A stretch of 18,561 bases of DNA from Firmicutes bacterium CAG:631 (GTDB lineage Bacteria; Bacillota_I; Bacilli_A; RFN20; CAG-631), in assembly GCA_000433015.1 (NCBI GenBank), contig HF998013.1, forward strand, positions 124,358 to 142,918, written 5' to 3'. The position numbers and the translations under genes are program-made. Position 1 is the stretch's first letter. Each line of letters opens with the position of its first letter. Under the pieces are notes generated by a model that was not told where the DNA came from, searched no databases, and was given only the letters and a program-made list of their open reading frames with translations. Below, piece by piece: positions 1 through 7,325 of this stretch.

Positions 1-7
1 CACATAT

Positions 8-13
8 CTCCTT
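8..13 (-). promoter_or_regulatory. Ribosome binding site of a gene starting off the left edge
   Basis: Read on the minus strand, positions 13-8 give AAGGAG, a strong Shine-Dalgarno sequence pointing out of the window. The ATG at 5-3 is only two bases away, which is too close, so the true start is probably at or just beyond position 1. A minus-strand TCTCC at 29-25 could pair with GGAGA at 11-7 and hide this site. The downstream gene is not visible. Confidence 0.4.
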
Positions 14-87
14 CTCACCATAATGGAGAAAACTAGGGTGTTTTGATGGGGTGAAATTTCAAAAAAATAAAAAATATTTTCAGCAAC

Positions 88-136
88 AAAAAAGCCCATC
101 CCTATTTGAGAACTTAATCTCCAACAAGAATGGGCT
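88..136 (-). terminator. Long intrinsic terminator or leader attenuator
   Basis: On the minus strand a 19-nt arm beginning AGCCCAT at 136 pairs with a 19-nt arm ending ATGGGCT at 93. The stem has one mismatch and a few G-U pairs, with a 6-nt loop (ttaagt). A U-run at 92-88 follows directly. It lies about 80 nt upstream of the ribosome binding site at the left edge and about 180 nt beyond the tRNA-Lys terminator. It therefore either ends a short transcript or acts as an attenuator in the leader of the next gene. Confidence 0.6.
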
Positions 137-163
137 CAAAATATGATAAGTTTATGTTAATTT

Positions 164-343
164 TCTAGGGGTGTGCATAGGGCTTCTTCAAAAGCCTTAC
201 GCCGTGTAAAAATTCCTACGCCGTGTAAACTTGGCTCTAAAAAATGATAAATTTTCTTCACTTATTTATAAGTCGCTACACGGCGTAATTTTAAAAAGTG
301 CGTATTTATCGGATAAAACAAAAAAAGTCTGCACACCCTTAGA
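164..343. repeat. 14-bp inverted repeats around a 180-bp segment
   Basis: TCTAGGGGTGTGCA at 164-177 and TGCACACCCTTAGA at 330-343 are inverted copies with one mismatch. The right arm is also part of the tRNA-Lys terminator stem. The segment between them carries the three TACGCCGTGTA copies. It could be a very small MITE-like element or a local inverted duplication of the terminator. No target-site duplication was recognised. Confidence 0.35.
198..287. repeat. Three copies of the imperfect palindrome TACGCCGTGTA
   Basis: Copies lie at 198-208 and 217-227 (same orientation, exactly 19 bp apart), with an inverted copy at 277-287. The unit is itself a degenerate palindrome; the first copy reads TTAC-GCCGT-GTAA. 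These GC-rich words stand out in an AT-rich background and were not seen elsewhere in the window. The symmetry and 19-bp phasing look like operator sites for a dimeric regulator. No regulator gene is visible nearby. Confidence 0.5.
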
Positions 344-364
344 AGTTCTAAGTTTGTATCAGAC
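320..364 (-). terminator. Terminator downstream of tRNA-Lys
   Basis: On the minus strand GTCTG pairs with CAGAC, ACA with TGT and CTTAG with CTAAG around an AACTT loop. Seven U residues (326-320) follow. It sits about 15 nt after the CCA end of tRNA-Lys, as expected for that gene. Confidence 0.7.
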
Positions 365-378
365 ATGTCGTACAAATA

Positions 379-454
379 TGGTAGGCTGTAGGGGAATCGA
401 ACCCCTGACCCACTGATTAAGAGTCAGTTGCTCTACCAGCTGAGCTAACAGCCC
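379..454 (-). tRNA. tRNA-Lys(CUU)
   Basis: A complete 76-nt cloverleaf reads on the minus strand. The acceptor GGGCTGT pairs with ACAGCCT, followed by discriminator A and an encoded CCA. The anticodon stem ACTGA/TCAGT encloses the loop CTCTTAA, giving anticodon CUU and decoding AAG. The T-arm contains GGTTCGATTCC. No promoter is positioned properly just upstream, so it may be transcribed by read-through from rpmB. It has its own terminator downstream. Confidence 0.95.
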
Positions 455-518
455 ATAGTTTAAACTCATTTCGGAGCAAATTTAAGAATGAGGAATCTAA
501 AAAAATGCACAGAAATAA

Positions 519-539
519 AAACACTTTAAAAAAGTGTTT
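519..539 (-). terminator. Weak terminator after rpmB
   Basis: A perfect 9-bp but AT-rich stem AAACACTTT/AAAGTGTTT with a 3-nt loop is followed on the minus strand by a U-rich stretch (TTATTTCT). It lies 18 nt after the rpmB stop. Its modest strength would allow some read-through into tRNA-Lys. Confidence 0.55.
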
Positions 540-557
540 AAAATCTACTATAACGAA

Positions 558-755
558 TTAATCAATCGTTGATTGAACTTTATGAAGTGATCTTAAAGCT
601 CTAGCTGAAGCTTTAACTCTAACTTTTTGCCCGTTAACAACAATTGTCGCCTTGTGTAGATTTACATTCCATTTTCTTTTGCTAGCGCGCATAGAGTGAG
701 AACGTTTATTTCCACTAAGAGTACCTCTTCCTGATAATTCACAAACTCTTGCCAT
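558..755 (-). CDS. rpmB: 50S ribosomal protein L28
   Basis: The 65-residue basic protein is full length for bacterial L28, a small component of the large ribosomal subunit. It shows the family signature near the N-terminus (MARVCELSGRGTLSGN, then SHSMRASKRKWNVNLHK). Only one cysteine (C5) is present, so the zinc-ribbon cysteine pairs of the C+ form of L28 are absent and this is the zinc-independent form. The ATG is preceded by AAGGAGG at good spacing, and a consensus promoter lies upstream. It is transcribed divergently from fakA, the same arrangement as rpmB and the yloU-yloV genes in many Bacillota. A weak terminator follows, then tRNA-Lys in the same direction. Confidence 0.96.
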   Translation of the reverse strand: MARVCELSGRGTLSGNKRSHSMRASKRKWNVNLHKATIVVNGQKVRVKASARALRSLHKVQSTID

Positions 756-786
756 GGTAAGACCTCCTTACAATTCGTGCCTATAC

Positions 787-815
787 ATCATACCACTAAA
801 TCTCTTTTTTTTCAA
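787..815 (-). promoter_or_regulatory. rpmB promoter
   Basis: On the minus strand TTGAAA (815-810), a 17-bp spacer and TATGAT (792-787) form a near-consensus sigma-A promoter. An upstream TGG makes it an extended -10. It lies about 30 nt upstream of the rpmB start codon. Confidence 0.75.
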
Positions 816-874
816 CTCTAAATTAAAAAATATGAAATAATTTATTATATAAAAAGCATGAAAAGAAAAAAATA

Positions 875-903
875 TTGCATTCAGTAATAAAATATTGTAA
901 AAT
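875..903 (+). promoter_or_regulatory. Candidate fakA promoter
   Basis: TTGCAT at 875-880, a 17-bp spacer and TAAAAT at 898-903 lie 62 nt upstream of the fakA ATG, in the gap divergent from rpmB. Confidence 0.6.
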
Positions 904-965
904 AAGTCAGGGCTTTTTATATATGCCTAAATAATAAAAAAATAATCTCTAAAGGAGTTAAACAA

Positions 966-2594
966 ATGAATACATTAAATATGGATGATCTGAAATGGAT
1001 GTTTATTTCAGGAGCAAACAATTTATCAAATAACTATAAAGAAGTAGATGCATTAAACGTTTTTCCTATTCCAGATGGGGATACGGGGACGAATATGATG
1101 ATGACCATTCAAAGTGGTATTAATGAAATTCAATCTGTGGAAGAAGACTCTGTTGGGGTTTTAGCCACGACTTTTTCAAAAGGGCTTTTATTAGGTGCTA
1201 GAGGAAATTCTGGAGTCATTTTATCTCAAATTTTTAAAGGCTTTGGCGATGCAATTAAAGAAAAGCAAAAATTAGCATTAATGGATTTTGCTCTTGCTTT
1301 TCAAAGTGGAAAAGAAAAAGCCTATAAAGCAGTATTAAAGCCTGTAGAAGGTACGATGCTAACCGTTATTCGTGAAAGTTCAGAAGCTTTACTTCAATTT
1401 TTAAATGAAAATAAAAAAGTTGATTTTGTTGAAGCAATGGATTTTATGGTTAAAGAAGCCCATAAATCATTAGAAAACACGCCCAATTTATTACCTGTTT
1501 TAAAAGAAGCGAATGTTATTGATTCAGGTGGTGCTGGGATTTTAAAAATTTTAGAAGGATTTTTAGCGGCTTTACAAGGAAATGTTATTGTTTTAAATGA
1601 ACAAAAACCAACTTCATCAAAAAATGTTTTATTTGAACCGATTGAAGACAAAGAAGATGATTTTGGATACTGTACAGAATTCATTTTAAATTTGAATGAA
1701 GGCGAAAATAAAAAAGAATATCATAAAGAGGAATTGCAAAGTTTTTTAGAATCGATAGGGAACTCCATTGTTTTAGTACAAGATGAAAATTTAGTAAAAG
1801 TTCATGTACATACGTTAACACCAGGTAAGGTTTTAGAATTTGCACAACAATATGGTGAATTTTATACTTTGAAAATAGAAAACATGGATGTACAACATGA
1901 AGGAATAAAAAAAGCAAAAAAAGAAAGAAAAAAACAAGCGATTGTGACTGTTGCTGTTGGTAAAGGTTTAACTAAAATTTTTAAAGATTTACGCGCTGAT
2001 GTTGTCATAAGTGGTGGACAAACAATGAATCCTTCTATTGAAGACTTTGTCAAGGAAATACGGAAATTAAATCCAGAATCCGTAATTATCTTACCAAACA
2101 ATTCAAATATCATTATGTCTGCACGTCAAGCTGCTGATATTTTAAATAAAGAAGGAATTGTTGCTAAAGTGGTTCCGACAACATCAATTCAACAAGGAAT
2201 TACAGCGTTTATGGGCTTTAATCCGGAATGTGAAATTGATGATAATATTGTAGAAATGATGGCAGCAATCAAAAGAGTAACCTGTGGCCAAGTTACCTAT
2301 GCTGTACGTGATTCGCGTTTAAATGGTGTTACCATTAAATCTGGAGATTATATTGGAATTAAAGAAAAGAAAATCATTAGTGCTAGTAAAGATATTGTTA
2401 AAGTTTCTTGTGCTTTGATTGATTCCATGATGGGTTATGATTCAGAAATTGTCACCATTTTAACAGGATCAGATATTGCAAAAAAACATGTCAATGCTAT
2501 CAAAAAATATATTAATGAAAAATATAAACAAGTAGAAGTGGAAGTAAATCAGGGAGATCAACCAGTTTATTACTTATTACTTTCTGTTGAATAA
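966..2594 (+). CDS. fakA: Fatty acid kinase FakA, DhaL/DegV-like (YloV family)
   Basis: The 542-residue product matches the usual length of FakA/YloV. The N-terminal DhaL (DAK2) nucleotide-binding domain covers about residues 1-205. It carries the Mg-ATP motif PDGDTGTN with aspartates 37 and 39, and GARGNSG at 77-83. The remainder is the middle and C-terminal region that in this family contacts the lipid-carrier partner FakB. In the family, FakA phosphorylates FakB-bound fatty acids to acyl-phosphate for phospholipid synthesis. No FakB gene is in the window. The ATG follows AAAGGAG at good spacing. An intrinsic terminator begins two bases after the stop. Neighbouring recG and acpP keep the classical order, but yloU is missing between rpmB and this gene. 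Confidence 0.9.
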   Translation: MNTLNMDDLKWMFISGANNLSNNYKEVDALNVFPIPDGDTGTNMMMTIQSGINEIQSVEEDSVGVLATTFSKGLLLGARGNSGVILSQIFKGFGDAIKEKQKLALMDFALAFQSGKEKAYKAVLKPVEGTMLTVIRESSEALLQFLNENKKVDFVEAMDFMVKEAHKSLENTPNLLPVLKEANVIDSGGAGILKILEGFLAALQGNVIVLNEQKPTSSKNVLFEPIEDKEDDFGYCTEFILNLNEGENKKEYHKEELQSFLESIGNSIVLVQDENLVKVHVHTLTPGKVLEFAQQYGEFYTLKIENMDVQHEGIKKAKKERKKQAIVTVAVGKGLTKIFKDLRADVVISGGQTMNPSIEDFVKEIRKLNPESVIILPNNSNIIMSARQAADILNKEGIVAKVVPTTSIQQGITAFMGFNPECEIDDNIVEMMAAIKRVTCGQVTYAVRDSRLNGVTIKSGDYIGIKEKKIISASKDIVKVSCALIDSMMGYDSEIVTILTGSDIAKKHVNAIKKYINEKYKQVEVEVNQGDQPVYYLLLSVE

Positions 2595-2595
2595 T

Positions 2596-2620
2596 AAAAA
2601 CCGGTTATCCGGTTTTTTTT
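2596..2620 (+). terminator. Terminator between fakA and recG
   Basis: A perfect 9-bp stem AAAAACCGG/CCGGTTTTT with a TTAT loop ends in a run of eight T residues. It begins just after the fakA stop and ends immediately before the recG ribosome binding site, so recG must rely on read-through or on a promoter inside fakA. Confidence 0.8.
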
Positions 2621-2636
2621 GAAGGTGGGTTTTTGT

Positions 2637-4643
2637 ATGATTACCTATAAGTTAACGCCGAAAAGAAAAGAAATTATGGAATCATTGCATTTGGATTCTC
2701 TTTTTTCTTTGCTTAGGTATTATCCTTATCGGTATGATCATTTATACCTATCTTCTTTAACTTTACAAGAGCATGAGCAAAAAGTAACCATTCAAGGAAC
2801 TATTTGCTCTGAAATTAAAACACAAGTTTATGGTCATAAAAAATGCAAAACTACTTTTGAGATTGAGTATGAAAATAAAAGAATAACCATTTATTTATTT
2901 AATCGAATGAAATGGTCTTCTATTTTAAAAAAAGGAACACACTTAGTTGTTACAGGAAAATTCCATGCTTATCGATTAGAAGTTGTGGCCTCTTCTTTCT
3001 TTGTTGGATTTTTGAACCATGAAAAATGGATTCCTATTTATACACTTCCTCAAACAATTAAAGCACAAACTTTTCAAAATTTTATGGAATGGACATTAAA
3101 ACAATATCAAAAAGAAAATATTCAAAATGTCATTCCTCAAGAATTTATTTTAAAATATCGTCTCATTTCTTTAAAAGAAAGTTTACAATATATTCATTTT
3201 CCGCAAACCAAAGCACAACTTCATCAGGCACAACGGCATTTAAAATACGAAGAATTTTTAAATTTTTGTACGATTGGTGCTTTAAAACGAAAAATATTAC
3301 AAAAAAGTGGAGAAAAGCAATCTAAAATTTGGAATAAAAAGGTATTAGAAAATGTTATAAAACAACTTCCATTTTCTTTAAGTGAGGATCAGAAAAATGT
3401 TTTAAAAGAAATATTACAAGATTTACAAAGTACAAGCCATATGAATCGTTTAGTGCAAGGAGATGTAGGAAGTGGAAAAACCATGGTCGCTTTGTTTGCA
3501 TTGGTTGCTAATTATTCGGCAAATTATCAAGGAGCGCTGATGGCACCAACTGATATTTTAGCAAAACAACATTATCAAACTTTTAAACAGATATTGGACC
3601 CACTTTCTATCAATGTTTATTTGCTAGTAAGCAACATGTCTAAAAGTGAAAAAGAAAGCGTCTTAAAAAAAGTTTCTGAAGAAAAACCTGTCATTATCAT
3701 TGGCACCCATGCATTAATTCAAGAAAATATTCAATTTAGCAATTTAGGTTTAGCAGTGATTGATGAACAACACCGCTTTGGTGTACAACAACGATTAAAG
3801 CTAAAAGAAAAAGGAAATCAAGTAGATATTTTATATATGAGTGCAACGCCGATTCCTCGAACACTGGCTTCGACTTTATATTTAGATATGGATGTTTCGA
3901 CGATTGCTCAATTTCCTTATCAAAAAAGACAAGTAGTGACAAAATTTATTTCAACCAATCAAATTCAAATTCTAAAAAAAGAATTAGAAAATTATTTAAA
4001 GGAAACTGACGGAAAGATTTATATTGTTTGCCCATCTATTGAAGAAGGAACATTGGAATTGAAAAATGTAGAATCGGTCGTTCAAGAAATAAAAAAATTA
4101 TTTCCTTCTTATCCAAGCGTTTATTTGCATGGGAAGTTAAAAAGTGAAGAAAAAAATCAAGTAATGAATGAATTTTTGACGGGTGAAGCGCGCATTTTGA
4201 TTGCTACTACTGTCATTGAAGTTGGCGTTCATGTTTCTGAGGCTAATCGAATGATTATCTTGAATGCTGAACGATTTGGACTTGCTCAATTGCATCAATT
4301 GCGCGGTAGAATCGGTCGTTCAGGTGAAAAAGCCTATTGCTATTTATGTAGTGATTCTAAAGATCAAGAAGTTATTGAAAGATTACAATTTTTAGCTGCA
4401 AACGATGATGGATTTAAAATATCAGAATATGATTTATCAAAACGTGGGCCAGGCGAGTTATTTGGATTAAAACAAAGTGGTTTATTGCAATTTAAAATTG
4501 CAAATATTATTGATGATTATGCGATTTTAAAGGTGGCCTCAAAAGATGCTCAATTCATTGTTCAGCATGATAAGGACTTTATGCAATACATTCAATATAT
4601 CAAAAAAAGAATAAAGGCTTCATCGCTTGTAATGATGAATTGA
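2637..4643 (+). CDS. recG: ATP-dependent DNA helicase RecG
   Basis: The 668-residue product is a full-length RecG, the superfamily 2 helicase that remodels stalled replication forks and branched recombination intermediates. An OB-fold wedge domain occupies roughly the first 200 residues. Walker A follows (GDVGSGKT, about 275-282), then the DExH box DEQH (376-379), motif III MSATPIPRTLA, motif V region VIEVGVHV, motif VI QLRGRIGRSG, and the RecG C-terminal region (KRGPGELFG...QSG). I chose the ATG at 2637 because GAAGGTGGG lies at normal spacing before it. An in-frame TTG at 2619 would fall inside the preceding terminator. The TGA stop overlaps the -35 box of the acpP promoter and shows that UGA is a stop codon here. 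Confidence 0.95.
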   Translation: MITYKLTPKRKEIMESLHLDSLFSLLRYYPYRYDHLYLSSLTLQEHEQKVTIQGTICSEIKTQVYGHKKCKTTFEIEYENKRITIYLFNRMKWSSILKKGTHLVVTGKFHAYRLEVVASSFFVGFLNHEKWIPIYTLPQTIKAQTFQNFMEWTLKQYQKENIQNVIPQEFILKYRLISLKESLQYIHFPQTKAQLHQAQRHLKYEEFLNFCTIGALKRKILQKSGEKQSKIWNKKVLENVIKQLPFSLSEDQKNVLKEILQDLQSTSHMNRLVQGDVGSGKTMVALFALVANYSANYQGALMAPTDILAKQHYQTFKQILDPLSINVYLLVSNMSKSEKESVLKKVSEEKPVIIIGTHALIQENIQFSNLGLAVIDEQHRFGVQQRLKLKEKGNQVDILYMSATPIPRTLASTLYLDMDVSTIAQFPYQKRQVVTKFISTNQIQILKKELENYLKETDGKIYIVCPSIEEGTLELKNVESVVQEIKKLFPSYPSVYLHGKLKSEEKNQVMNEFLTGEARILIATTVIEVGVHVSEANRMIILNAERFGLAQLHQLRGRIGRSGEKAYCYLCSDSKDQEVIERLQFLAANDDGFKISEYDLSKRGPGELFGLKQSGLLQFKIANIIDDYAILKVASKDAQFIVQHDKDFMQYIQYIKKRIKASSLVMMN

Positions 4644-4668
4644 CAAGTTTTTTGAAAATGAGTACAAT
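4640..4668 (+). promoter_or_regulatory. acpP promoter overlapping the recG stop codon
   Basis: TTGACA at 4640-4645, a 17-bp spacer and TACAAT at 4663-4668 form a consensus-class promoter. Its -35 box includes the recG TGA stop (4641-4643). It gives acpP an independent and probably strong transcript. Confidence 0.8.
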
Positions 4669-4697
4669 TAAAAATGAAATCTTAGGAGGAAGATAAA

Positions 4698-4925
4698 ATG
4701 TTTGAAAGAGTAAAAAAAGTATTAGTTGCTGAATTAGGCGTTGATGAAAATCAAGTTACTATGGAATCTAATATTATTGAAGATTTACATGCAGATAGTT
4801 TATCAGTTATGCAAGTGATTATGGGGCTTGAAGATGAATTTGGCATCTCTGTTGAAGATGATGATGTTAAAGACTTATTAAGAGTAAAAGACATCGTTGC
4901 TTATTTAGAGCAACATGTAAAATAA
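4698..4925 (+). CDS. acpP: Acyl carrier protein
   Basis: This is a 75-residue acidic protein of typical acyl carrier protein size. The phosphopantetheine attachment motif DSL lies within DLHADSLSV (serine 34), followed by a typical helix II/III pattern (MGLEDEFGISVEDDDV). The holo-protein carries acyl chains as thioesters. With FakA two genes upstream, it may exchange acyl groups between imported fatty acids and phospholipid synthesis (inference). AGGAGGAAG precedes the ATG and a near-consensus promoter lies upstream. In Bacillus the recG-to-acpA interval holds fapR, plsX, fabD and fabG; here they are absent and acpP directly follows recG. A weak AT-rich hairpin follows the stop. Confidence 0.95.
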   Translation: MFERVKKVLVAELGVDENQVTMESNIIEDLHADSLSVMQVIMGLEDEFGISVEDDDVKDLLRVKDIVAYLEQHVK

Positions 4926-4947
4926 AAAAAGAACTTTCTCTTTTTTT
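4924..4947 (+). terminator. Weak terminator after acpP
   Basis: AAAAAAAGA (4924-4932) pairs with TCTTTTTTT (4939-4947) around a 6-nt loop. The stem is almost all A-T but directly follows the acpP stop and ends in T residues. Confidence 0.5.
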
Positions 4948-4948
4948 A

Positions 4949-4977
4949 TTGACAATTTTATTGAATCATGATAAAAT
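4949..4977 (+). promoter_or_regulatory. tRNA-Ile promoter
   Basis: TTGACA at 4949-4954, a 17-bp spacer and TAAAAT at 4972-4977 lie 14 nt before the mature tRNA end. It immediately follows the acpP terminator. Confidence 0.8.
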
Positions 4978-4991
4978 CAACAATGCTGTAT

Positions 4992-5068
<77 letters not shown>

Positions 5069-5082
5069 GGTTGATGATGAAT

Positions 5083-5111
5083 GAACTTAGTTGATGCTGA
5101 GTTCTTTTTTT
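5083..5111 (+). terminator. Terminator after tRNA-Ile
   Basis: GAACTTAG (5083-5090) pairs with CTGAGTTC (5097-5104) with one G-U pair, followed by seven T residues. Confidence 0.75.
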
Positions 5112-5153
5112 ATACAAAAATAGCGATGAGATAATTCATCGCTATTTTTGTAT
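5112..5153 (-). terminator. Hairpin at the clpB 3' end, possibly bidirectional
   Basis: A perfect 18-bp inverted repeat (5112-5129 with 5136-5153, 6-nt loop) contains the clpB stop codon TAG (5144-5142) in one arm. The T-rich end of the stem (TTTTTGTAT on either strand) can serve as the U-tract. It separates the convergent tRNA-Ile and clpB transcripts. Confidence 0.65.
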
Positions 5154-7253
5154 TAATACACATTGATTATTTTCATAATCTAATAAATATTCTTTTTTAG
5201 GTTCTAAATCACTTTGGATAATTGAATGTGCCAAAAATGTTTCAATATTTTTTTGAATAAAACGTTTGATAGGACGAGCACCAAATTCATAGTTAAAGGA
5301 TTGTTCTATAATATATTCTTTTATACGATCACTAAATTGTACATGAATTTCATTTTCTTCCAATCTTTTTTGCAAATCAGATAGCATCTTTTCAACAATT
5401 TTGATTTGAACTTCTTTATGTAAAGGATGGAAGGTAATGATTTCATCAATACGATTTAAAAACTCAGGTTTAAATGTTTGATGAAGAATATGATCAACTT
5501 TTTGCATTGCATCAGGTGTTTCTTCTAATAAATATTCACTACCTAAATTTGAAGTCATAATGATAATCGTGTTTTTGAAATCGACAGTCCTTCCTTGAGA
5601 GTCTGTGATTCGACCATCATCAAGGATTTGAAGAAGAATATTAAATACTTCCGGATGCGCCTTTTCAATTTCGTCGAATAAGACAATGGAATAAGGATTT
5701 CTCCGTACAGCTTCTGTTAATTGCCCTCCTTCATCATAACCAACGTATCCTGGAGGGGCACCAATTAATCTAGAAACAGAATGGCGTTCCATATATTCAG
5801 ACATATCAATTCGAACAATGTGGGTTTCACTATCAAATAAAGCTTCGGCTAAGCTTTTGGCTACTTCTGTTTTTCCAACCCCTGTTGGTCCTAAAAAAAG
5901 AAATGAACCAATTGGTTTATTTTGATCTTTAATTCCTGCTCTTTGACGAATGATTGCATCACTGACTAATTGTAAAGCTTCATCTTGTCCAATGACTCTT
6001 TTTTGAAGCGTTTCTTTTAAATTTAATAGTTTTTCTCTATCGCCTTTAACAAGTTTTGCTACAGGAATGTGTGTCCATTTTGAAATGACTTCAGCAACAT
6101 TATTTTCATCAACCACTTCACTTAAAATACGATCCTTAGAAGGTCTTTCTTTTTGAATTTGTTCTTCTAATTTTGGAATAATACTGTATTGTAATTCTCC
6201 AGCACGAGCATAATTTCCTTGATTAAAAGTCGTTTCCAATTCAAAACGAGCTTTTTCAAGATCTTCTTTTAATTTTTTGGTATGACTAATTTCATCTTTT
6301 TCTTTTTGCCATCTTGTCTTTAAATCCAATTCTTGTTTTTTAAGATCATCTAATTCTTCAACAATTTTTTCAAGTCTAGATTTGCTTAAAGAATCTTTTT
6401 CTTTGACTAAAACGGTTCGTTCAATTTCAAGCTGTGTAATTTTTCTTGAAATTTCATCCAATTCTGTAGGCATTGAATCCATTTGAATTCGAATAGAGGC
6501 ACAGGCTTCATCAATAAGGTCAATGGCCTTATCTGGCAAGAAACGATCCGTAATATAACGATTAGATAAAACGGCTGCACTGACTAAAGCGTTATCTTGA
6601 ATTTTTACCCCGTGGAATGTTTCAAATCTTTCTTTTAAACCTCTTAAAATACTAATGGTATCTTCTACAGTTGGTTCATTAATTTTTACTTTTTGAAATC
6701 TTCTTTCCAAAGCAGCATCTTTTTCAATATAGTTCCGATATTCATTGAGTGTTGTTGCACCAATACAATGCAATTCACCTCTAGCAAGCATTGGTTTTAA
6801 CATATTCCCAGCATCTAAGGCGCCATCCGCTTTACCTGCACCAACAATCAAATGGATTTCATCAATAAACATGATGATTTTTCCTTCCGATTCTTTGACT
6901 TTATTTAAAACCGCTTTTAAACGATCTTCAAATTCACCACGAAATTTAGCACCAGCAACTAAAGCCCCCATATCTAATTCATAGATAATCTTTCCTTTTA
7001 AACCTTGTGGAACATCTTCTTTGACAATACGAGTAGCTAAACCTTCAATAATTGCCGTTTTTCCAACTCCTGGTTCACCAATTAAAACAGGATTGTTTTT
7101 TGTTTTTCGTGATAAAATTTTAATGATTTCTCGAATTTCTTCATCTCGCCCAATGACAGGATCAATTTTCCCCTTTTTAACTTCTTCTATAATATTACGA
7201 CCAAATTTTTCTAAAACATTTGGATCTTTTGAATAATCTTGCATCATGTCCAT
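5142..7253 (-). CDS. clpB: ATP-dependent disaggregase ClpB, lacking the N-terminal domain
   Basis: The 703-residue product is a Hsp100 protein-disaggregating chaperone. AAA-1 has Walker A GEPGVGKT (59-66), Walker B MFIDEIH (about 128-134) and the pore-loop region [13 protein letters not shown] long coiled-coil M domain spans about 260-380, the hallmark separating ClpB from ClpA and ClpC. AAA-2 has Walker A GPTGVGKT (455-462), pore loop GAPPGYVGY and FDEIEKAH. Typical ClpB is about 860 residues. The roughly 150-residue N-terminal substrate-binding domain is missing, as in mycoplasma ClpB. This is not a start-site artefact: GAGGTG precedes the chosen ATG and the promoter with CIRCE elements lies right upstream. 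An in-frame TTG at 7286 falls inside CIRCE and is rejected. It works with DnaK/DnaJ/GrpE, which are not in the window. Confidence 0.95.
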   Translation of the reverse strand: MDMMQDYSKDPNVLEKFGRNIIEEVKKGKIDPVIGRDEEIREIIKILSRKTKNNPVLIGEPGVGKTAIIEGLATRIVKEDVPQGLKGKIIYELDMGALVAGAKFRGEFEDRLKAVLNKVKESEGKIIMFIDEIHLIVGAGKADGALDAGNMLKPMLARGELHCIGATTLNEYRNYIEKDAALERRFQKVKINEPTVEDTISILRGLKERFETFHGVKIQDNALVSAAVLSNRYITDRFLPDKAIDLIDEACASIRIQMDSMPTELDEISRKITQLEIERTVLVKEKDSLSKSRLEKIVEELDDLKKQELDLKTRWQKEKDEISHTKKLKEDLEKARFELETTFNQGNYARAGELQYSIIPKLEEQIQKERPSKDRILSEVVDENNVAEVISKWTHIPVAKLVKGDREKLLNLKETLQKRVIGQDEALQLVSDAIIRQRAGIKDQNKPIGSFLFLGPTGVGKTEVAKSLAEALFDSETHIVRIDMSEYMERHSVSRLIGAPPGYVGYDEGGQLTEAVRRNPYSIVLFDEIEKAHPEVFNILLQILDDGRITDSQGRTVDFKNTIIIMTSNLGSEYLLEETPDAMQKVDHILHQTFKPEFLNRIDEIITFHPLHKEVQIKIVEKMLSDLQKRLEENEIHVQFSDRIKEYIIEQSFNYEFGARPIKRFIQKNIETFLAHSIIQSDLEPKKEYLLDYENNQCVLIQK

Positions 7254-7266
7254 AATTATCACCTCT

Positions 7267-7293
7267 TTAGCACTCATTATATTCAAGTGCTAA
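7267..7293. promoter_or_regulatory. CIRCE operator 1 (HrcA site) of clpB
   Basis: TTAGCACTC, nine bases, AAGTGCTAA matches the CIRCE consensus TTAGCACTC-N9-GAGTGCTAA with one mismatch. It lies at the expected transcription start and leader of clpB, 14 bp upstream of the ATG. Confidence 0.92.
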
Positions 7294-7297
7294 CTAT

Positions 7298-7325
7298 ATT
7301 ATACCTCTTTTTTTAGCAATGTCAA
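7298..7325 (-). promoter_or_regulatory. clpB promoter
   Basis: On the minus strand TTGACA (7325-7320), a 16-bp spacer and TATAAT (7303-7298) give perfect sigma-A boxes sandwiched between two CIRCE elements. This predicts strong heat-shock derepression when HrcA is inactive. Confidence 0.88.

Noticed and set aside
198..287. CRISPR-like array from the TACGCCGTGTA copies
   Set aside because: The repeats are only 11 bp, one copy is inverted, spacing is irregular (19 then 60 bp) and there are no cas genes.
231..416. Plus-strand 61-codon frame ending inside tRNA-Lys
   Set aside because: It overlaps the tRNA and its terminator, has no ribosome binding site and no recognisable protein pattern.
2619..2636. 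TTG start for recG
   Set aside because: It lies in the fakA terminator T-run. The ATG at 2637 has a properly spaced Shine-Dalgarno sequence.
7254..7286. TTG start for clpB
   Set aside because: It falls inside the CIRCE operator and upstream of the ribosome binding site. ATG 7253 is supported by GAGGTG.
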